The notes under the pieces are model-generated. The model was given only the letters and a program-made list of their open reading frames with translations, had not been told where the DNA came from and ran no database searches. Made by a program: the position numbers and the translations under genes. A DNA stretch of 64,000 nt from Zobellia nedashkovskayae (GTDB taxonomy: Bacteria > Bacteroidota > Bacteroidia > Flavobacteriales > Flavobacteriaceae), in the NCBI RefSeq assembly GCF_015330125.1, contig NZ_JADDXR010000002.1, positions 2,236,941 through 2,300,940 of the forward strand, given 5' to 3'. Below, piece after piece: positions 1-10,239 of this stretch. Numbering within the stretch: position 1 is the stretch's first letter; every line of letters starts with the position of its first letter.

Positions 1-1682
1 GCATCACAATTCCACCAACTTGTATCTCCATTTGCCGGCCCCACACCTAAAGCGCCTCCTTCTTGGGCCATTTGCCACGTTCCCGTTAAGGGTGTTGTAA
101 CCTCGCCGGCTCTTATTAGTTTATAATGCCAAAAAGCGCCGCCAGCATCGATGGTAAAAGATATCGTGTCATTATCTAAGAACTCAATGTTATAAGTTAT
201 TGAAGCAGGAGCATCTGCAGGACTTGCTAGTTCTCCTCCATTATAAGGTTTAGGAATTCCTATGAACGCACCAACTCCGTTTAGGGTAATGGTACCGGCT
301 CCTTCATCATATGTGTAGGTTGCCGGATTTGAGCCGTCATGTGGCGCTATGAGCGTTCCGCATGAGTCTGTACCACCTTGCCAAGCTTCAGTCCAGGTTT
401 CTGTTCCCAAATCATTTTTGAAAGAGCCATCTTGTCCAAAAATGTATATATCATCATAAAAACACGCTCTTTCAGCAACACAGGCGTCATCACAGTTCCA
501 CCAGCTTGTGTCGCCAAAGGCTGGACCTACACCTAAAGCGCCTCCTTCCGGAGCCATTATCCATTGACCGGGCAATCCCGTAGCCCCGCTTGATGGTATG
601 TTTTGTGTAATATCATCTATATAGAAGGTCCAGTCTGTTCCACCATCTCCTACAGCACCAAAATCAAAAAAGAAAACTAGTTTTTGATATGACTGGGATT
701 CATCAATATCTGAGAAATCAAAAGTAACTTCCTCCCACGTACTATTGCCAGATAAGGTAATTTCCTTTTCAATATTAATAGTGCTATCATCAAGGTTTTC
801 AATTTTCAATACTAGTTTTCCATCCGATCTTGGCGACCAAACTTTCACATTTATAACCTTCTTGATAGAAAAGTCTATAGGAGCTGATAAGGTAATTACA
901 TTACCTGCCCATACTTCAGGACCACCTTTGACAATTTGACCAACCATTGCCGAATCATTTCCGTTTGTGTCGGGGTTATCTATTACAGCTGCCGAAGCCC
1001 CACCAAAACCAATAAATACCGAATCATCAAAAAGTTCAAAATCAATAGGCAGTTCTACAGGAGCGGAAATAGTGATTAACTGTTCTAATTCAGTAGTTGT
1101 GGTACCACCGCTTAAGGCTACAACCTTAATGGTATATTCGCCTACACCTTGATATTCGTGGCTTATTGCTCCATCAATTTCTAGTGGAGTACCTTCTTCA
1201 TCAGGGTTAGCAGTATCAAAGTATACCAAATAGCTAGATGCGAAATTGGCAGATGCGGTCACATTTAGTAAAAATGGATTCGTGCCGTCTATTTCTGAAT
1301 TAATAACTAGATTTTCAGGTGCTTTAAACGAAACGTTAATCGTTTGTGTATTTGTCGCAGATTTACCATTTACACTAGTAGCTGTAATTTTAATCTCATA
1401 AGTTCCTTCGGCGTATATATGTTCTACATATTCTCCGGCTGTCAATGATTCAGAAGGTTCTGACCCATCGCCAAAATCTATACTGTAACTTGCCGCTCCA
1501 TCACTTGTTGGCGTAATCTTCGTTAGCCCTGTATTATCTGGAGTTACGTTTACACCAGCGGAAATGTTGGCTGGTGCTGTAATGCCGTTCACAAAGTCTG
1601 TTTCTCCAAAGGTATCATTCTCACAACTCCAGACTAGAGTACTAAGTATAATGGCGGTTATTATATATTTAAATGCTTTCAT
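1..1682 (-). CDS. PKD-domain surface lipoprotein of the SusCD locus, partial
   Basis: The gene runs off the left edge; 560 codons are visible from the ATG at 1682. A signal peptide ends in a lipobox-like LVWSC (Cys20), so the product is probably an outer-membrane lipoprotein. A PKD-type domain carries DFGDG at about residues 69-73 and a second PKD-like domain follows. Residues about 210-365 look like a carbohydrate-binding jelly roll. After that come tandem modules with a period of 162 codons (486 bp), each containing GGALGVGPA and DTSWWNCD; the second copy is cut by the window edge. It lies 18 bp after susD in the same direction, so it is likely the surface glycan-binding protein of the locus. 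In Flavobacteriia similar proteins occur in beta-glucan loci; the substrate here is inference. Confidence 0.85.
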   Translation of the reverse strand, partial: MKAFKYIITAIILSTLVWSCENDTFGETDFVNGITAPANISAGVNVTPDNTGLTKITPTSDGAASYSIDFGDGSEPSESLTAGEYVEHIYAEGTYEIKITATSVNGKSATNTQTINVSFKAPENLVINSEIDGTNPFLLNVTASANFASSYLVYFDTANPDEEGTPLEIDGAISHEYQGVGEYTIKVVALSGGTTTTELEQLITISAPVELPIDFELFDDSVFIGFGGASAAVIDNPDTNGNDSAMVGQIVKGGPEVWAGNVITLSAPIDFSIKKVINVKVWSPRSDGKLVLKIENLDDSTINIEKEITLSGNSTWEEVTFDFSDIDESQSYQKLVFFFDFGAVGDGGTDWTFYIDDITQNIPSSGATGLPGQWIMAPEGGALGVGPAFGDTSWWNCDDACVAERACFYDDIYIFGQDGSFKNDLGTETWTEAWQGGTDSCGTLIAPHDGSNPATYTYDEGAGTITLNGVGAFIGIPKPYNGGELASPADAPASITYNIEFLDNDTISFTIDAGGAFWHYKLIRAGEVTTPLTGTWQMAQEGGALGVGPANGDTSWWNCD

Positions 1683-1700
1683 AAGATGTATTTTATTTTT

Positions 1701-3203
1701 TTAGTAGCCCTCGTTTTGTGATAACCCGGAAATATCTATCTCTCTTTGAGGAATTGGAAATAACCCATTTGTAGCTGAACTATAGCCACTTCCTAAGATT
1801 GTAGCAGCTTGCCCTGTTCTAACCAAATCGAAAAAGCGATCTCCTTCCATGCCAAGCTCTAAACGTCTCTCGTTCCAAATAACTTGCGATGTTGCAGTAA
1901 TACGATGGTCTTCATCACCAAAGGCTCTGTCGCGAACCATATCTAAATATGATTGTGCTTTTGCTTGATTAACTGCGGATGCTCTTAAATTTGCTTCCGA
2001 AGCCATTAACAAAACATCTGCATAGCGTATTATACGGTGATTGTTTTCGTAATTCAACTCTGGTTGCCCACTTGTCTGCCCTTTTCTAGGTAAATACTTT
2101 TTGTTGTACAGACCTGTATTTTTGAATGGGGCAACTTGGTATGTTACATTAAGGTTGGGATTGTTTTCTGCATACGCTGCAACATCAAAAACGGTTGCAT
2201 CTTTTCTTTGGTCACCATCTTCATAAGCAGCTGCCAAATCTTGTGTTGGCAGGTTCGTACTCCAACCAGAATTGTATGGCATATCTTCAGTACCGTTAAA
2301 TCCTCTTACCCCGCATTGTTGTACGGCATAATTTCCTTGACCTCTAGTTTGTCCACCCCAGTTGTAATAAGGGGAACCATTTGAATACTGTACTTCATAA
2401 ACTGATTCTGGTCCGTTTTCTCCTTCTAAAAGAAATATATCATCAAAATTGGAAACCAAACTAAATGGGCCGTTCACTACATTTTCTAACATAGTAGCGG
2501 CTAAATCAAATTTATCTTGATATAAGTATACTTTACCCAGTAAAGCTTGAGCGGCATATATGGTAACTCTCCCTTGTTGAGATGCCGTTGATGGCAATAT
2601 AGCTATAGCGTTAAGTAAATCTGATTCGATTTGTGCGTAAACATCTGCTTTTGGAGACCTTTGTAAGGTTCCAAAATCATTTAATCCTAGCTTATAATCC
2701 GTGAAGAGTACAACGTCTCCAAACATTTTGACTAAATTGAAATAATAATAAGCTCGTAAAAAATGTACTTCGCCATACATGGCTTCTTTACCATCAAATT
2801 CAACAGTCTCGCCTAATAAATTAACATCCTTATAATCAATAAGGTAATTAGTTCTGTTTACCCCTTCGTAAGCTGATTTCCATAAATCTTCTAGCGTGCT
2901 ATTATTTGCTAATAATTGATAGTCATAGTCGTCTATATTTTGTAACGTAAGTACATCCGAAGCATTTTCACCTCCTGCAACGGCGTTATCCGATGCAATA
3001 TCGCCAAGAACTACGATGCCGTTTAGCCATTGTGTTGGTGTATAACAACTTACGGCCATAGTTTGGTAATCTGATTCTGTTCTCAAATAATCTACCTCTG
3101 TTACGGCATACTCATCATGCGGGTCAAATTCAACAACGTCTGAACAACCAACAAAGATTGAAAGTATGATGATTAACCCAATACTGTTTTTTATATTTTT
3201 CAT
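1701..3203 (-). CDS. SusD/RagB family glycan-binding lipoprotein
   Basis: A 500-residue SusD-like protein. The signal peptide ends in a lipobox (IFVGC, Cys20). The SusD-type helical core follows, with TPR-like segments such as the run around ALLGKVYLYQDKFDLAATML, and the C-terminal RagB/SusD signature around RRLELGMEGDRFFDLVRTGQ. SusD proteins sit as a lid on the SusC porin at the cell surface and bind the oligosaccharide for import. The gene starts 19 bp after the susC stop and is followed by the PKD lipoprotein, so the three probably form one operon. The glycan cannot be told from the sequence. Confidence 0.95.
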   Translation of the reverse strand: MKNIKNSIGLIIILSIFVGCSDVVEFDPHDEYAVTEVDYLRTESDYQTMAVSCYTPTQWLNGIVVLGDIASDNAVAGGENASDVLTLQNIDDYDYQLLANNSTLEDLWKSAYEGVNRTNYLIDYKDVNLLGETVEFDGKEAMYGEVHFLRAYYYFNLVKMFGDVVLFTDYKLGLNDFGTLQRSPKADVYAQIESDLLNAIAILPSTASQQGRVTIYAAQALLGKVYLYQDKFDLAATMLENVVNGPFSLVSNFDDIFLLEGENGPESVYEVQYSNGSPYYNWGGQTRGQGNYAVQQCGVRGFNGTEDMPYNSGWSTNLPTQDLAAAYEDGDQRKDATVFDVAAYAENNPNLNVTYQVAPFKNTGLYNKKYLPRKGQTSGQPELNYENNHRIIRYADVLLMASEANLRASAVNQAKAQSYLDMVRDRAFGDEDHRITATSQVIWNERRLELGMEGDRFFDLVRTGQAATILGSGYSSATNGLFPIPQREIDISGLSQNEGY

Positions 3204-3222
3204 ACTGTTATTTTTTCGGGTA

Positions 3223-6200
3223 TTAAAATTTAAGATCTAAACCAATTAATAATGTTCGTGCTTGCGGATATGCACCCCTGTCAATACCGGTATCTAAAAT
3301 GCCCCCTGAAATCTCAGGATCATAGCCGGTATACTCTGTAAGCGATACAAGGTTTTTAGCCTGAGCATAAATACGGATTTTGCTAAAAAAGGTATTTGAT
3401 GATTCAGGTAACGTATAACCTAACATTAAACTCTTAATTTTTACAAAACTGCCATCTTCCACATATCTATCTGAAGGTCTTATATTACTGTTTGTATCAG
3501 CAAAAGTGTAACGTGGGTTTTTGGCATCGTTTGTTGATCCTTCTCCCGTCCACCTATTTAAAATACTTCTGTCTTTGTTCGTATACAATGCATTACGTTC
3601 ATACGCTCTATAGATATCATTACCTACAGAAGCATAGGTAAACATGCTGAAGTCAAAGTTTTTAAAATCAAAACCTAAATTCCAACCTAATGTAAAATCT
3701 GCAAAGGGATCTCCTATTTTGGTTTTGTCATCATCGTTAATAATACCGTCATTGTTGGAGTCTACAAAGCGGATATCTCCCGGTTGCGCTCCAGTTTGGG
3801 TTGCATGTGCTGCAATTTCAGTTTGGTTTTGAAATAATCCATCCGTTTGATAACCGTAAAAATATCCTGGTGTAAAGCCTTTTTCAAATCGTGTAATATC
3901 GTGGGCTTGACCATTAAAAATAGAACCTCCAGGTACAAATGCCGTACCATCGCTATTTGTTTCCGTAACTAAGTTGGTAGAACTTGTAAAAGTTATAGAG
4001 GTATTGAATTTAAAATTTTTAGAATTGCCGTTACTGTACCCAATGGTTAAATCAACACCTTTACTTTCTGTGCTACCAATATTGGATTGAACAGGTTCTG
4101 ATGTTCCGGCATAAAGAGGCGGTGCATCTGTAAACAACAATCCATCAACAGATTTATTAAAATAATCTGCAGTTATAGATAAGTCATTAAATAATGTAGC
4201 ATCAAAGCCTATGTTATATTGCGTTTGTTCTTCCCAACTGAGTGTTGGGTTGCTAAATGAATTTACAGTTGCTCCAGAAACAAATTCAGTTCCAAAAGTA
4301 TATCCATTACTATTTGCCGTTGTATTATAACTTGGTCCTCCAACGGTAATGCTTACATACTGTGGGTCTATATTTTCGTTACCAACTGTACCATAACTTC
4401 CTCTAATCTTCAATAAATTAATGTCCTTCACATTGAAAAAGCTTTCATTAGAAATAACCCAGCCTAATGAACCTGCATAAAAATTCGCAAATTTATTATC
4501 ATCTCCAAAGGCTATGGAACCATCACGTCTTGCAGAAAATGAAGCTAAGTACTTACCGGCATAATCATAATTTATTCTACTGAAGTATGACATGTTCCTA
4601 CGCTCTAGATCTTGGCTGCTTGACCCCGTATAGGCGTTTATGTTCAACTCGGTATTTACTCCTGTCGCAGCAGAAATATCAGCCCAATCCCAAGAGTTAT
4701 CTCTTACGTCTTGTCGTGTTACGCTTATTTCGTCACCTGTAGATTTACTTCTTGAAATTCCTAAAACAACATCAAAATTGTGTTTTTCATTTAAGATGAA
4801 GTTGTAGCTCGCAAAGGTTTCGAACGTATAACTAAAATTAGATTCTTCCTTCTCAGTCACACTATTATGAAATAAAGGAATAATACTACTAGTATCATCT
4901 CCATTATCAACTACCTGAGTTTTAATGGAACCGTCTGAATTGTAGTCACTAGATACATTATTTGGACCATAATAGGTGAGTGGTGTAAATTCTTTACTTA
5001 CTTGATTCCATTTGGTATAACCTAATCTTGAGGTTATTTTGAGGTTGTCCAAAATATCATATTGAAATTCGAACTTACCATATAACTTATCTCCATTGTT
5101 ACTATTGTAAGTGTTTTCTAACCGTTGTACCGGATTAAAAATCTCAGATAACAACAAGTTGCTATATCCATATGTAGCAACGTCATTAGGGTCTGTGTTG
5201 TAGGGGGCTACAGTTGGGTCAAAATTTACGGCATTACCTAGAATAGAGTTAAAGGAATTCTCTGCTATAGATTTACTTTTTATGTTAGCATAACTAGTGT
5301 TAAGTAGAAATTTTAATCTTGGAGTTAATTGGAAATCTAAATTTGCCGTAACGTTTAGTCTATCAAAATTTGACTTATCACTGCCACCAACTACACCGCC
5401 TTGACTTAAATATCCGGCAGATAAAAAATAGCCAACGTTTTCGGACCCTCCTCTAGCCGATATGGTATGTGAAGTTATACCGGCATCTTTAAAAATTTCA
5501 TCTTGCCAATCTGTACCCTGCCCTAAATTGGAAATATTAGAGTAAATCAAATTTCCGCCTGCGGCGGTACTTCCTTCATTGGCCATTACAGCATATTCAG
5601 AGGCATTCAACAACCCTAGTCTTCTAATGACAGATTGGTTACCTGTATAAGTACTATAGTTAAATTCTGTTTTTGAATTTTTTCTACCTCCTTTAGTAGT
5701 TACTACAATAACACCATTTCCTCCCTTTACACCATAGATGGCCGTGGAAGCGGCATCCTTTAGAATATTAAGAGATTGAATATCTGCTGAGTTTATAGAA
5801 TTTAAGTCGTCTAAACTTTGTGGTACACCATCAATAATAACTACAGGGTCAACACCGGAGAAAGAAGGAATACCACGTACTAATACGGTTGGCTTACTAC
5901 CCGGTGATCCACTTTGAATAACAGATACCCCTGAGGCACTACCTTGTAGAGCTTCTTCTACTCGTAATGGCTTTAGTTTTTCAATGGCTTCTGCTTTTAC
6001 CGTAGAAATAGCACCGGAAACTTTAGTTACTTTTTGAGTTCCATAGCCAACAACCACTACTTCTTCCAAAGCGCTTACATCATCTTGCATTATAATGGTA
6101 AGGTTGTCAGAATTCTGGATGGTAACCTCTTGGGTAATAAAACCCAAATAAGAGAAGATGAGAATATCTCCTTGCGAGATATCTTTAAGGGAAAAGACAC

Positions 6201-6369
6201 CTTCAAAATCTGTTGCGGTTCCTGTTGTGGTGTTCTTAATAATTATGCTTACACCAGGCAATGGCTCATTAAAACTAGCATCTTTTACAACTCCGTTAAT
6301 CGTTAGATCTTGACTATATAATGTTGGCATGCAACATAGTAGAATAAGAAAAATAAAAGTGTTCTTCAT
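3223..6369 (-). CDS. SusC/RagA family TonB-dependent receptor
   Basis: A 1048-residue outer-membrane transporter with a cleavable signal peptide (ending near PTLYSQ). A carboxypeptidase-regulatory-like beta-sandwich spans about residues 22-105, with the typical EPLPGVSIIIKN and TDFEGVFSL. It is followed by the SusC signature EEVVVVGYGTQ, a plug domain (VLVRGIPSF, VVIIDGVPQ, ILKDAASTAIYG) and a C-terminal beta barrel ending in LDLKF. It imports oligosaccharides with its SusD partner using TonB energy. It is first in the susC-susD-PKD operon; a regulator gene lies upstream on the same strand, 238 bp away. No clear TAnnTTTG box was found in that gap (a TACTTTTTG variant occurs near 6423-6431). 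Confidence 0.96.
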   Translation of the reverse strand: MKNTFIFLILLCCMPTLYSQDLTINGVVKDASFNEPLPGVSIIIKNTTTGTATDFEGVFSLKDISQGDILIFSYLGFITQEVTIQNSDNLTIIMQDDVSALEEVVVVGYGTQKVTKVSGAISTVKAEAIEKLKPLRVEEALQGSASGVSVIQSGSPGSKPTVLVRGIPSFSGVDPVVIIDGVPQSLDDLNSINSADIQSLNILKDAASTAIYGVKGGNGVIVVTTKGGRKNSKTEFNYSTYTGNQSVIRRLGLLNASEYAVMANEGSTAAGGNLIYSNISNLGQGTDWQDEIFKDAGITSHTISARGGSENVGYFLSAGYLSQGGVVGGSDKSNFDRLNVTANLDFQLTPRLKFLLNTSYANIKSKSIAENSFNSILGNAVNFDPTVAPYNTDPNDVATYGYSNLLLSEIFNPVQRLENTYNSNNGDKLYGKFEFQYDILDNLKITSRLGYTKWNQVSKEFTPLTYYGPNNVSSDYNSDGSIKTQVVDNGDDTSSIIPLFHNSVTEKEESNFSYTFETFASYNFILNEKHNFDVVLGISRSKSTGDEISVTRQDVRDNSWDWADISAATGVNTELNINAYTGSSSQDLERRNMSYFSRINYDYAGKYLASFSARRDGSIAFGDDNKFANFYAGSLGWVISNESFFNVKDINLLKIRGSYGTVGNENIDPQYVSITVGGPSYNTTANSNGYTFGTEFVSGATVNSFSNPTLSWEEQTQYNIGFDATLFNDLSITADYFNKSVDGLLFTDAPPLYAGTSEPVQSNIGSTESKGVDLTIGYSNGNSKNFKFNTSITFTSSTNLVTETNSDGTAFVPGGSIFNGQAHDITRFEKGFTPGYFYGYQTDGLFQNQTEIAAHATQTGAQPGDIRFVDSNNDGIINDDDKTKIGDPFADFTLGWNLGFDFKNFDFSMFTYASVGNDIYRAYERNALYTNKDRSILNRWTGEGSTNDAKNPRYTFADTNSNIRPSDRYVEDGSFVKIKSLMLGYTLPESSNTFFSKIRIYAQAKNLVSLTEYTGYDPEISGGILDTGIDRGAYPQARTLLIGLDLKF

Positions 6370-6607
6370 TTGTAGTATATTTTGAAATCACAATTTATTT
6401 CTTAGAGAGTGTGAATCCAAAAAGTACACCCCAACAAAAATTATACATACCTAAAAAAAGTATGTTATAAAATGAATATTTGGTGATAAAGACCTATAAT
6501 ATTGCGGGTTTCGTAATATCGAAGGAGTTATAAATGATTAACAAAAGATTAAGAAAACTCTATTTGTATGGGTAATGTTGTGGTAAAAAGAAGTGGTGTT
6601 GTGCTTT

Positions 6608-9418
6608 CTAAAGATTCAAGATGTAATCGGTAAGGTTGTTTCCATGCGGTAAGGCCATTTTTTTGCGTAGTCTATATCGTTTTACTTCTACACTACGGCT
6701 TGAAATATTGAGTAATGGAGCTATCTCTTTGGAAGATAGATTTAGTCTTAGGTAAGCACATAAACGCAAGTCATTAGGAGTCAGTTCGGTGTGCAATATT
6801 TTTACTTTCTTTAAGAAGTCTTTGTCCGCGTTGTTAAAAGCTTCTTCAAAGAGTCTCCAATCATCGGCGTTATTAATGTTACGGTCTATTGTCCGTATCA
6901 CCGATTTTATTTTTGGGTTATCATTGTTCTCCTTTAATTGTTGTTTGATTGTATTTAAAAATTCGTTCTTTTTAATAAGGCTCATGGTAGATACGGCAAG
7001 TTCCCTATTCTTACTGTCTATTTCACTTTGTAGTTTTTCATTTTTAATTTGGACAATCTCCTTTTGCGCTTTTAGTTTTTTACGCTTCAGCCTTTTTCTG
7101 CTTTCTTTCATCAACAAATCTTGTTGTTTTTTGTAATGCCTTTTATATAATTTATGAATCAGGGCGGTAATGAGAACAAGAGCAATAAAATAACCTAAAA
7201 TGGCCAGGTTGGATAAATACCAAGGTCTTGCGATTACAAATTTAAATGAAGCTGTATTGTTTGTGAGGGTATTTCCTGCCTTTGCTCTTACTCTAAATGT
7301 ATAATTACCATAGGGTAAATTTTTGAACGATACTTGAGGCAGGGTGGACCAATTGCTCCATTCATCGTAAATCCCGTCTAGTTGATATTGATAAGACACC
7401 TCGGTAAATTTATCGAACTCGGGTACACTAAAGTCGAAGTTTAAATTGTTTTCTGAATATTTAAACTCGTTATACCCATTAATTTTTACAGCTATTTTAT
7501 CAGCATCATAAAATTCTTTTGAAACCGAATTTATAGAGATATGATATTCATGCTTCTTTAATTTATTCAAATTCAGTGTAACATACCCATTAGAAATCCC
7601 TATTAAGTAAAGTTCATCCTTTAAATGGGTTATTGATTCAAACCCAAAAACACCCATACTGTTTCTGAAGGATTTGGGTATCGGAATTCTATTGGCTACA
7701 AGATCACTGTTGAATTGACCGGGTGTGGCGTATATTATGTTGTTATCTGTAAATCCCCAAAGTTTTCCAGTACTTTCATTGGGAGTAAGCACTCCTATGA
7801 TATTATCATCGGTATTAAAAAAATTAGCTGTTAAAAGCGTATCAGAAATGAAATTTTGCCGTTTATTATCGAATTTAAAAACCCCATTGACGGTAGTATA
7901 TATTATTTCGCCATTGAATTTAACCAAACTTGATCCGGTGCCTTTTGAGAGCTCTTTTTTAATGTTTAGCGCTTTCTTAAATTCATTGTCAATTTCGATA
8001 TCAAAAATGCCTATGTATTCATGATTTACTAGAATGCGGTGATTATCTACAAACTCAAAAAATCTACTAGAACTATTAAATCCCTCTATTTTGTTACGAA
8101 ATCGCCAACGGCCATCTGTTCGTTCAAGAACACTCAATCCTTTATAATTTCCTTGAAGCAATAGATTTTTGTTCGATTGAATCTGTTTAACATCCCATGT
8201 TCCTGGTAACTCAGAAATTTGGTCTGCCACATCCTCATTAATTACAAACGTTCCCGAATTATGCCCGCAGAAAAGTTCCTCCCCAATTTGCTTTAAGACC
8301 CATACTTGTCCTTCCGTATTTTTTACCAGTTTATAATTACTTTCTTCATTTTCTCTTTTAACAAATAAGCCCTGATTCGTTCCTAAGTACCTAAAACCAT
8401 TGAACAGTTTTGAAGTGTATACAACACCTATTCTTCCAACTTGATCAATATACTCCTTGAAGGGTGAATTTAGGTTTATAACACTAATACCATTGTCTAG
8501 GCCCAACCAAAGATTACGGTCTACATCCTCAAAAAGAGATAAGACTGTATTATTGTTCAGACCTTTCTCTTGATTGATTCTGGCAATAATATTTCCATTT
8601 TCGTCAATATGATAAATCCCGTTTGAAATAGTTCCCAAAACAAATGAACCATCTTTTAATTTTATACTACTATATACTTTTATCAATGCCAACTCATTGT
8701 CGGCCGAGATATTCCATCTCTGAAGACCATTTTTATCCAAAAAATAAAACTCCCCTTGCTCAGTCACTAATAAAGTGCTTTCCCGTATGGAAAAAGCGCC
8801 AACCACTATATCGCTTTTCAGGACGATATCATCAGATACCAGCACAGGTTTTCCGTTTTCAATTGTAAAAATACCTTCGTTGATTTTTTGAAAGTAGACC
8901 CTGTTTCCAACCTCTAGAATCTCGGCTCTAGTGGTTTTGGCTTCGAGCATTTTGAACGATTCGTCAACAGTATTGTATATGTATATGCGGTCTAAGGATT
9001 GAAATAATACCCAATCTTTAAATTCCGATATGTTCCAAAAGTGTTCATCCTCTATCAGCGGGATTTGAAGTTTGGTAGATATGGAATAATATTTAAGATT
9101 ACCGAATTCATCCTCCTTCCAAAACCCAAATTCCATATAACTACCCGTATAGATACGAGAGCCAATAACTTTAACAGATCTTAGATATGTTCCGTTGGGA
9201 GATGGGTACAATTTCCAATTAGTTCCATTAAATTCAAGTAAACCATTATTGTTTGCGACATAAATGTGCTTGTCATCCGATTGGGAAACCGACCAGTTTT
9301 GATTTCCTGACCCATAATCAATTGGACCATAATTTTGAATAGGAGGTAGCTCTTGGGAAAAAGTACCAAAAGAAAATGATAAAAAAATTATTATAATAAA
9401 ACCTCTCAAATGATTCAA
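6608..9418 (-). CDS. Membrane-spanning Y_Y_Y sensor with cytoplasmic LuxR-type HTH
   Basis: A 936-residue regulator. After a signal peptide (ending near GTFSQ) there is a long periplasmic beta-propeller (about residues 25-640), then a Y_Y_Y (triple tyrosine) domain (FRVRAKAGN), a transmembrane helix at about 735-757, a basic coiled coil (about 760-830) and a C-terminal LuxR/GerE helix-turn-helix (LTPNDLRLCAYLRLNLSSKE, about 877-936). There is no histidine kinase or receiver domain, so signal sensing in the periplasm and DNA binding in the cytoplasm are in one polypeptide. It stands directly upstream of susC in the same orientation, and is most likely the glycan-responsive activator of the locus. 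That role is inferred from context. Confidence 0.9.
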   Translation of the reverse strand: MNHLRGFIIIIFLSFSFGTFSQELPPIQNYGPIDYGSGNQNWSVSQSDDKHIYVANNNGLLEFNGTNWKLYPSPNGTYLRSVKVIGSRIYTGSYMEFGFWKEDEFGNLKYYSISTKLQIPLIEDEHFWNISEFKDWVLFQSLDRIYIYNTVDESFKMLEAKTTRAEILEVGNRVYFQKINEGIFTIENGKPVLVSDDIVLKSDIVVGAFSIRESTLLVTEQGEFYFLDKNGLQRWNISADNELALIKVYSSIKLKDGSFVLGTISNGIYHIDENGNIIARINQEKGLNNNTVLSLFEDVDRNLWLGLDNGISVINLNSPFKEYIDQVGRIGVVYTSKLFNGFRYLGTNQGLFVKRENEESNYKLVKNTEGQVWVLKQIGEELFCGHNSGTFVINEDVADQISELPGTWDVKQIQSNKNLLLQGNYKGLSVLERTDGRWRFRNKIEGFNSSSRFFEFVDNHRILVNHEYIGIFDIEIDNEFKKALNIKKELSKGTGSSLVKFNGEIIYTTVNGVFKFDNKRQNFISDTLLTANFFNTDDNIIGVLTPNESTGKLWGFTDNNIIYATPGQFNSDLVANRIPIPKSFRNSMGVFGFESITHLKDELYLIGISNGYVTLNLNKLKKHEYHISINSVSKEFYDADKIAVKINGYNEFKYSENNLNFDFSVPEFDKFTEVSYQYQLDGIYDEWSNWSTLPQVSFKNLPYGNYTFRVRAKAGNTLTNNTASFKFVIARPWYLSNLAILGYFIALVLITALIHKLYKRHYKKQQDLLMKESRKRLKRKKLKAQKEIVQIKNEKLQSEIDSKNRELAVSTMSLIKKNEFLNTIKQQLKENNDNPKIKSVIRTIDRNINNADDWRLFEEAFNNADKDFLKKVKILHTELTPNDLRLCAYLRLNLSSKEIAPLLNISSRSVEVKRYRLRKKMALPHGNNLTDYILNL

Positions 9419-9974
9419 TATTAATATGTCTATACTAAATATAGGATTTATTATCTTATATGTATGTCGGATATACCAATAGCTCCAAGGTAAGCCAGGA
9501 GTGCGAACTCTTTATTGGGCAGGAAATTGTCTTAATAAAGAGGTTTATAATAAAAATTAAAGCACTTTGTAGGTTTACACTATTTACCATCTCCACAGTA
9601 TAGAGCTTGTAAACATTATATTACAGAGTTTATATGATGGTTGGAATAGGCATTATGTCAAAATCGGAAATTTAGTCTTTCTGTGTTTCAAACTCGGTTT
9701 GGTTGTCGCAGTTTTACTTGTATATTTTAATTTATCGGTCTTTGGTATGAAATGAAAAATAAATGAACCAAGATTTTTCCAGAGTAGCTTCTCGTTCATT
9801 TTTTTATAGGCTTGGCCACTTGTAAACATTGACACCACTGTATGAATTGCAGGTTCGACATAGTTAATTTTCATGAGGCAAAATGTTTACGCTTTTGCTT
9901 ACGGAGTATAGTTATACGGAAGTGCAAGACATAAAAAAAGCCTCTCAGTTTCCTAAAAGGCTTATCTTCTCTAG
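9419..9974. other. Intergenic region without convincing gene
   Basis: Between the regulator and the initiator tRNA. A 73-codon frame on the minus strand (9653-9874) has no recognisable domain and I do not accept it. A perfect 9-bp inverted repeat, CTCTTTATT at 9508-9516 and AATAAAGAG at 9534-9542, has a 17-base loop and no T-run; its role is unknown. The tRNA terminator occupies 9933-9964. Confidence 0.5.
9933..9964 (-). terminator. Rho-independent terminator of the initiator tRNA
   Basis: On the minus strand AAGCCT pairs with AGGCTT across a loop of about 14 bases and is followed by seven T. It begins about 11 bp after the tRNA 3' end, so it ends a monocistronic tRNA transcript. Confidence 0.8.
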
Positions 9975-10047
<73 letters not shown>

Positions 10048-10131
10048 ATATGGGTTTTTATCTCACTTGTCTTGCGACTACAGGTCATTAAGCTGACGAG
10101 ATAAAGGTGCGCTACTATTTGTAACGGGCTG

Positions 10132-10163
10132 CAAATATACAACTGTTTTTTACTTAAAACCAA
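10132..10163 (-). promoter_or_regulatory. Promoter of the initiator tRNA
   Basis: Read on the minus strand, TTG (10161-10163), 21 bases, then TATATTTG (10132-10139), which matches the Bacteroidota consensus TTG/TAnnTTTG. The 26 bases around the downstream box recur exactly at the right edge of the window (63965-63990). Confidence 0.75.
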
Positions 10164-10239
10164 ACTTAGGGCAGAAACTTTTTTAGCATACCTTAAAAAA
10201 TATCCAAATTCCATACCTTAGGAGCTTGCAAGCCTATTT

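Noticed and set aside
6509..6523. TTCG/CGAA mini-palindrome upstream of susC as operator for the LuxR-type regulator
   Set aside because: Arms of only four bases; common by chance.
9653..9874. 73-codon frame on the minus strand in the gap before the tRNA
   Set aside because: No signal, domain or codon character; ends in a basic low-complexity stretch and stands alone.
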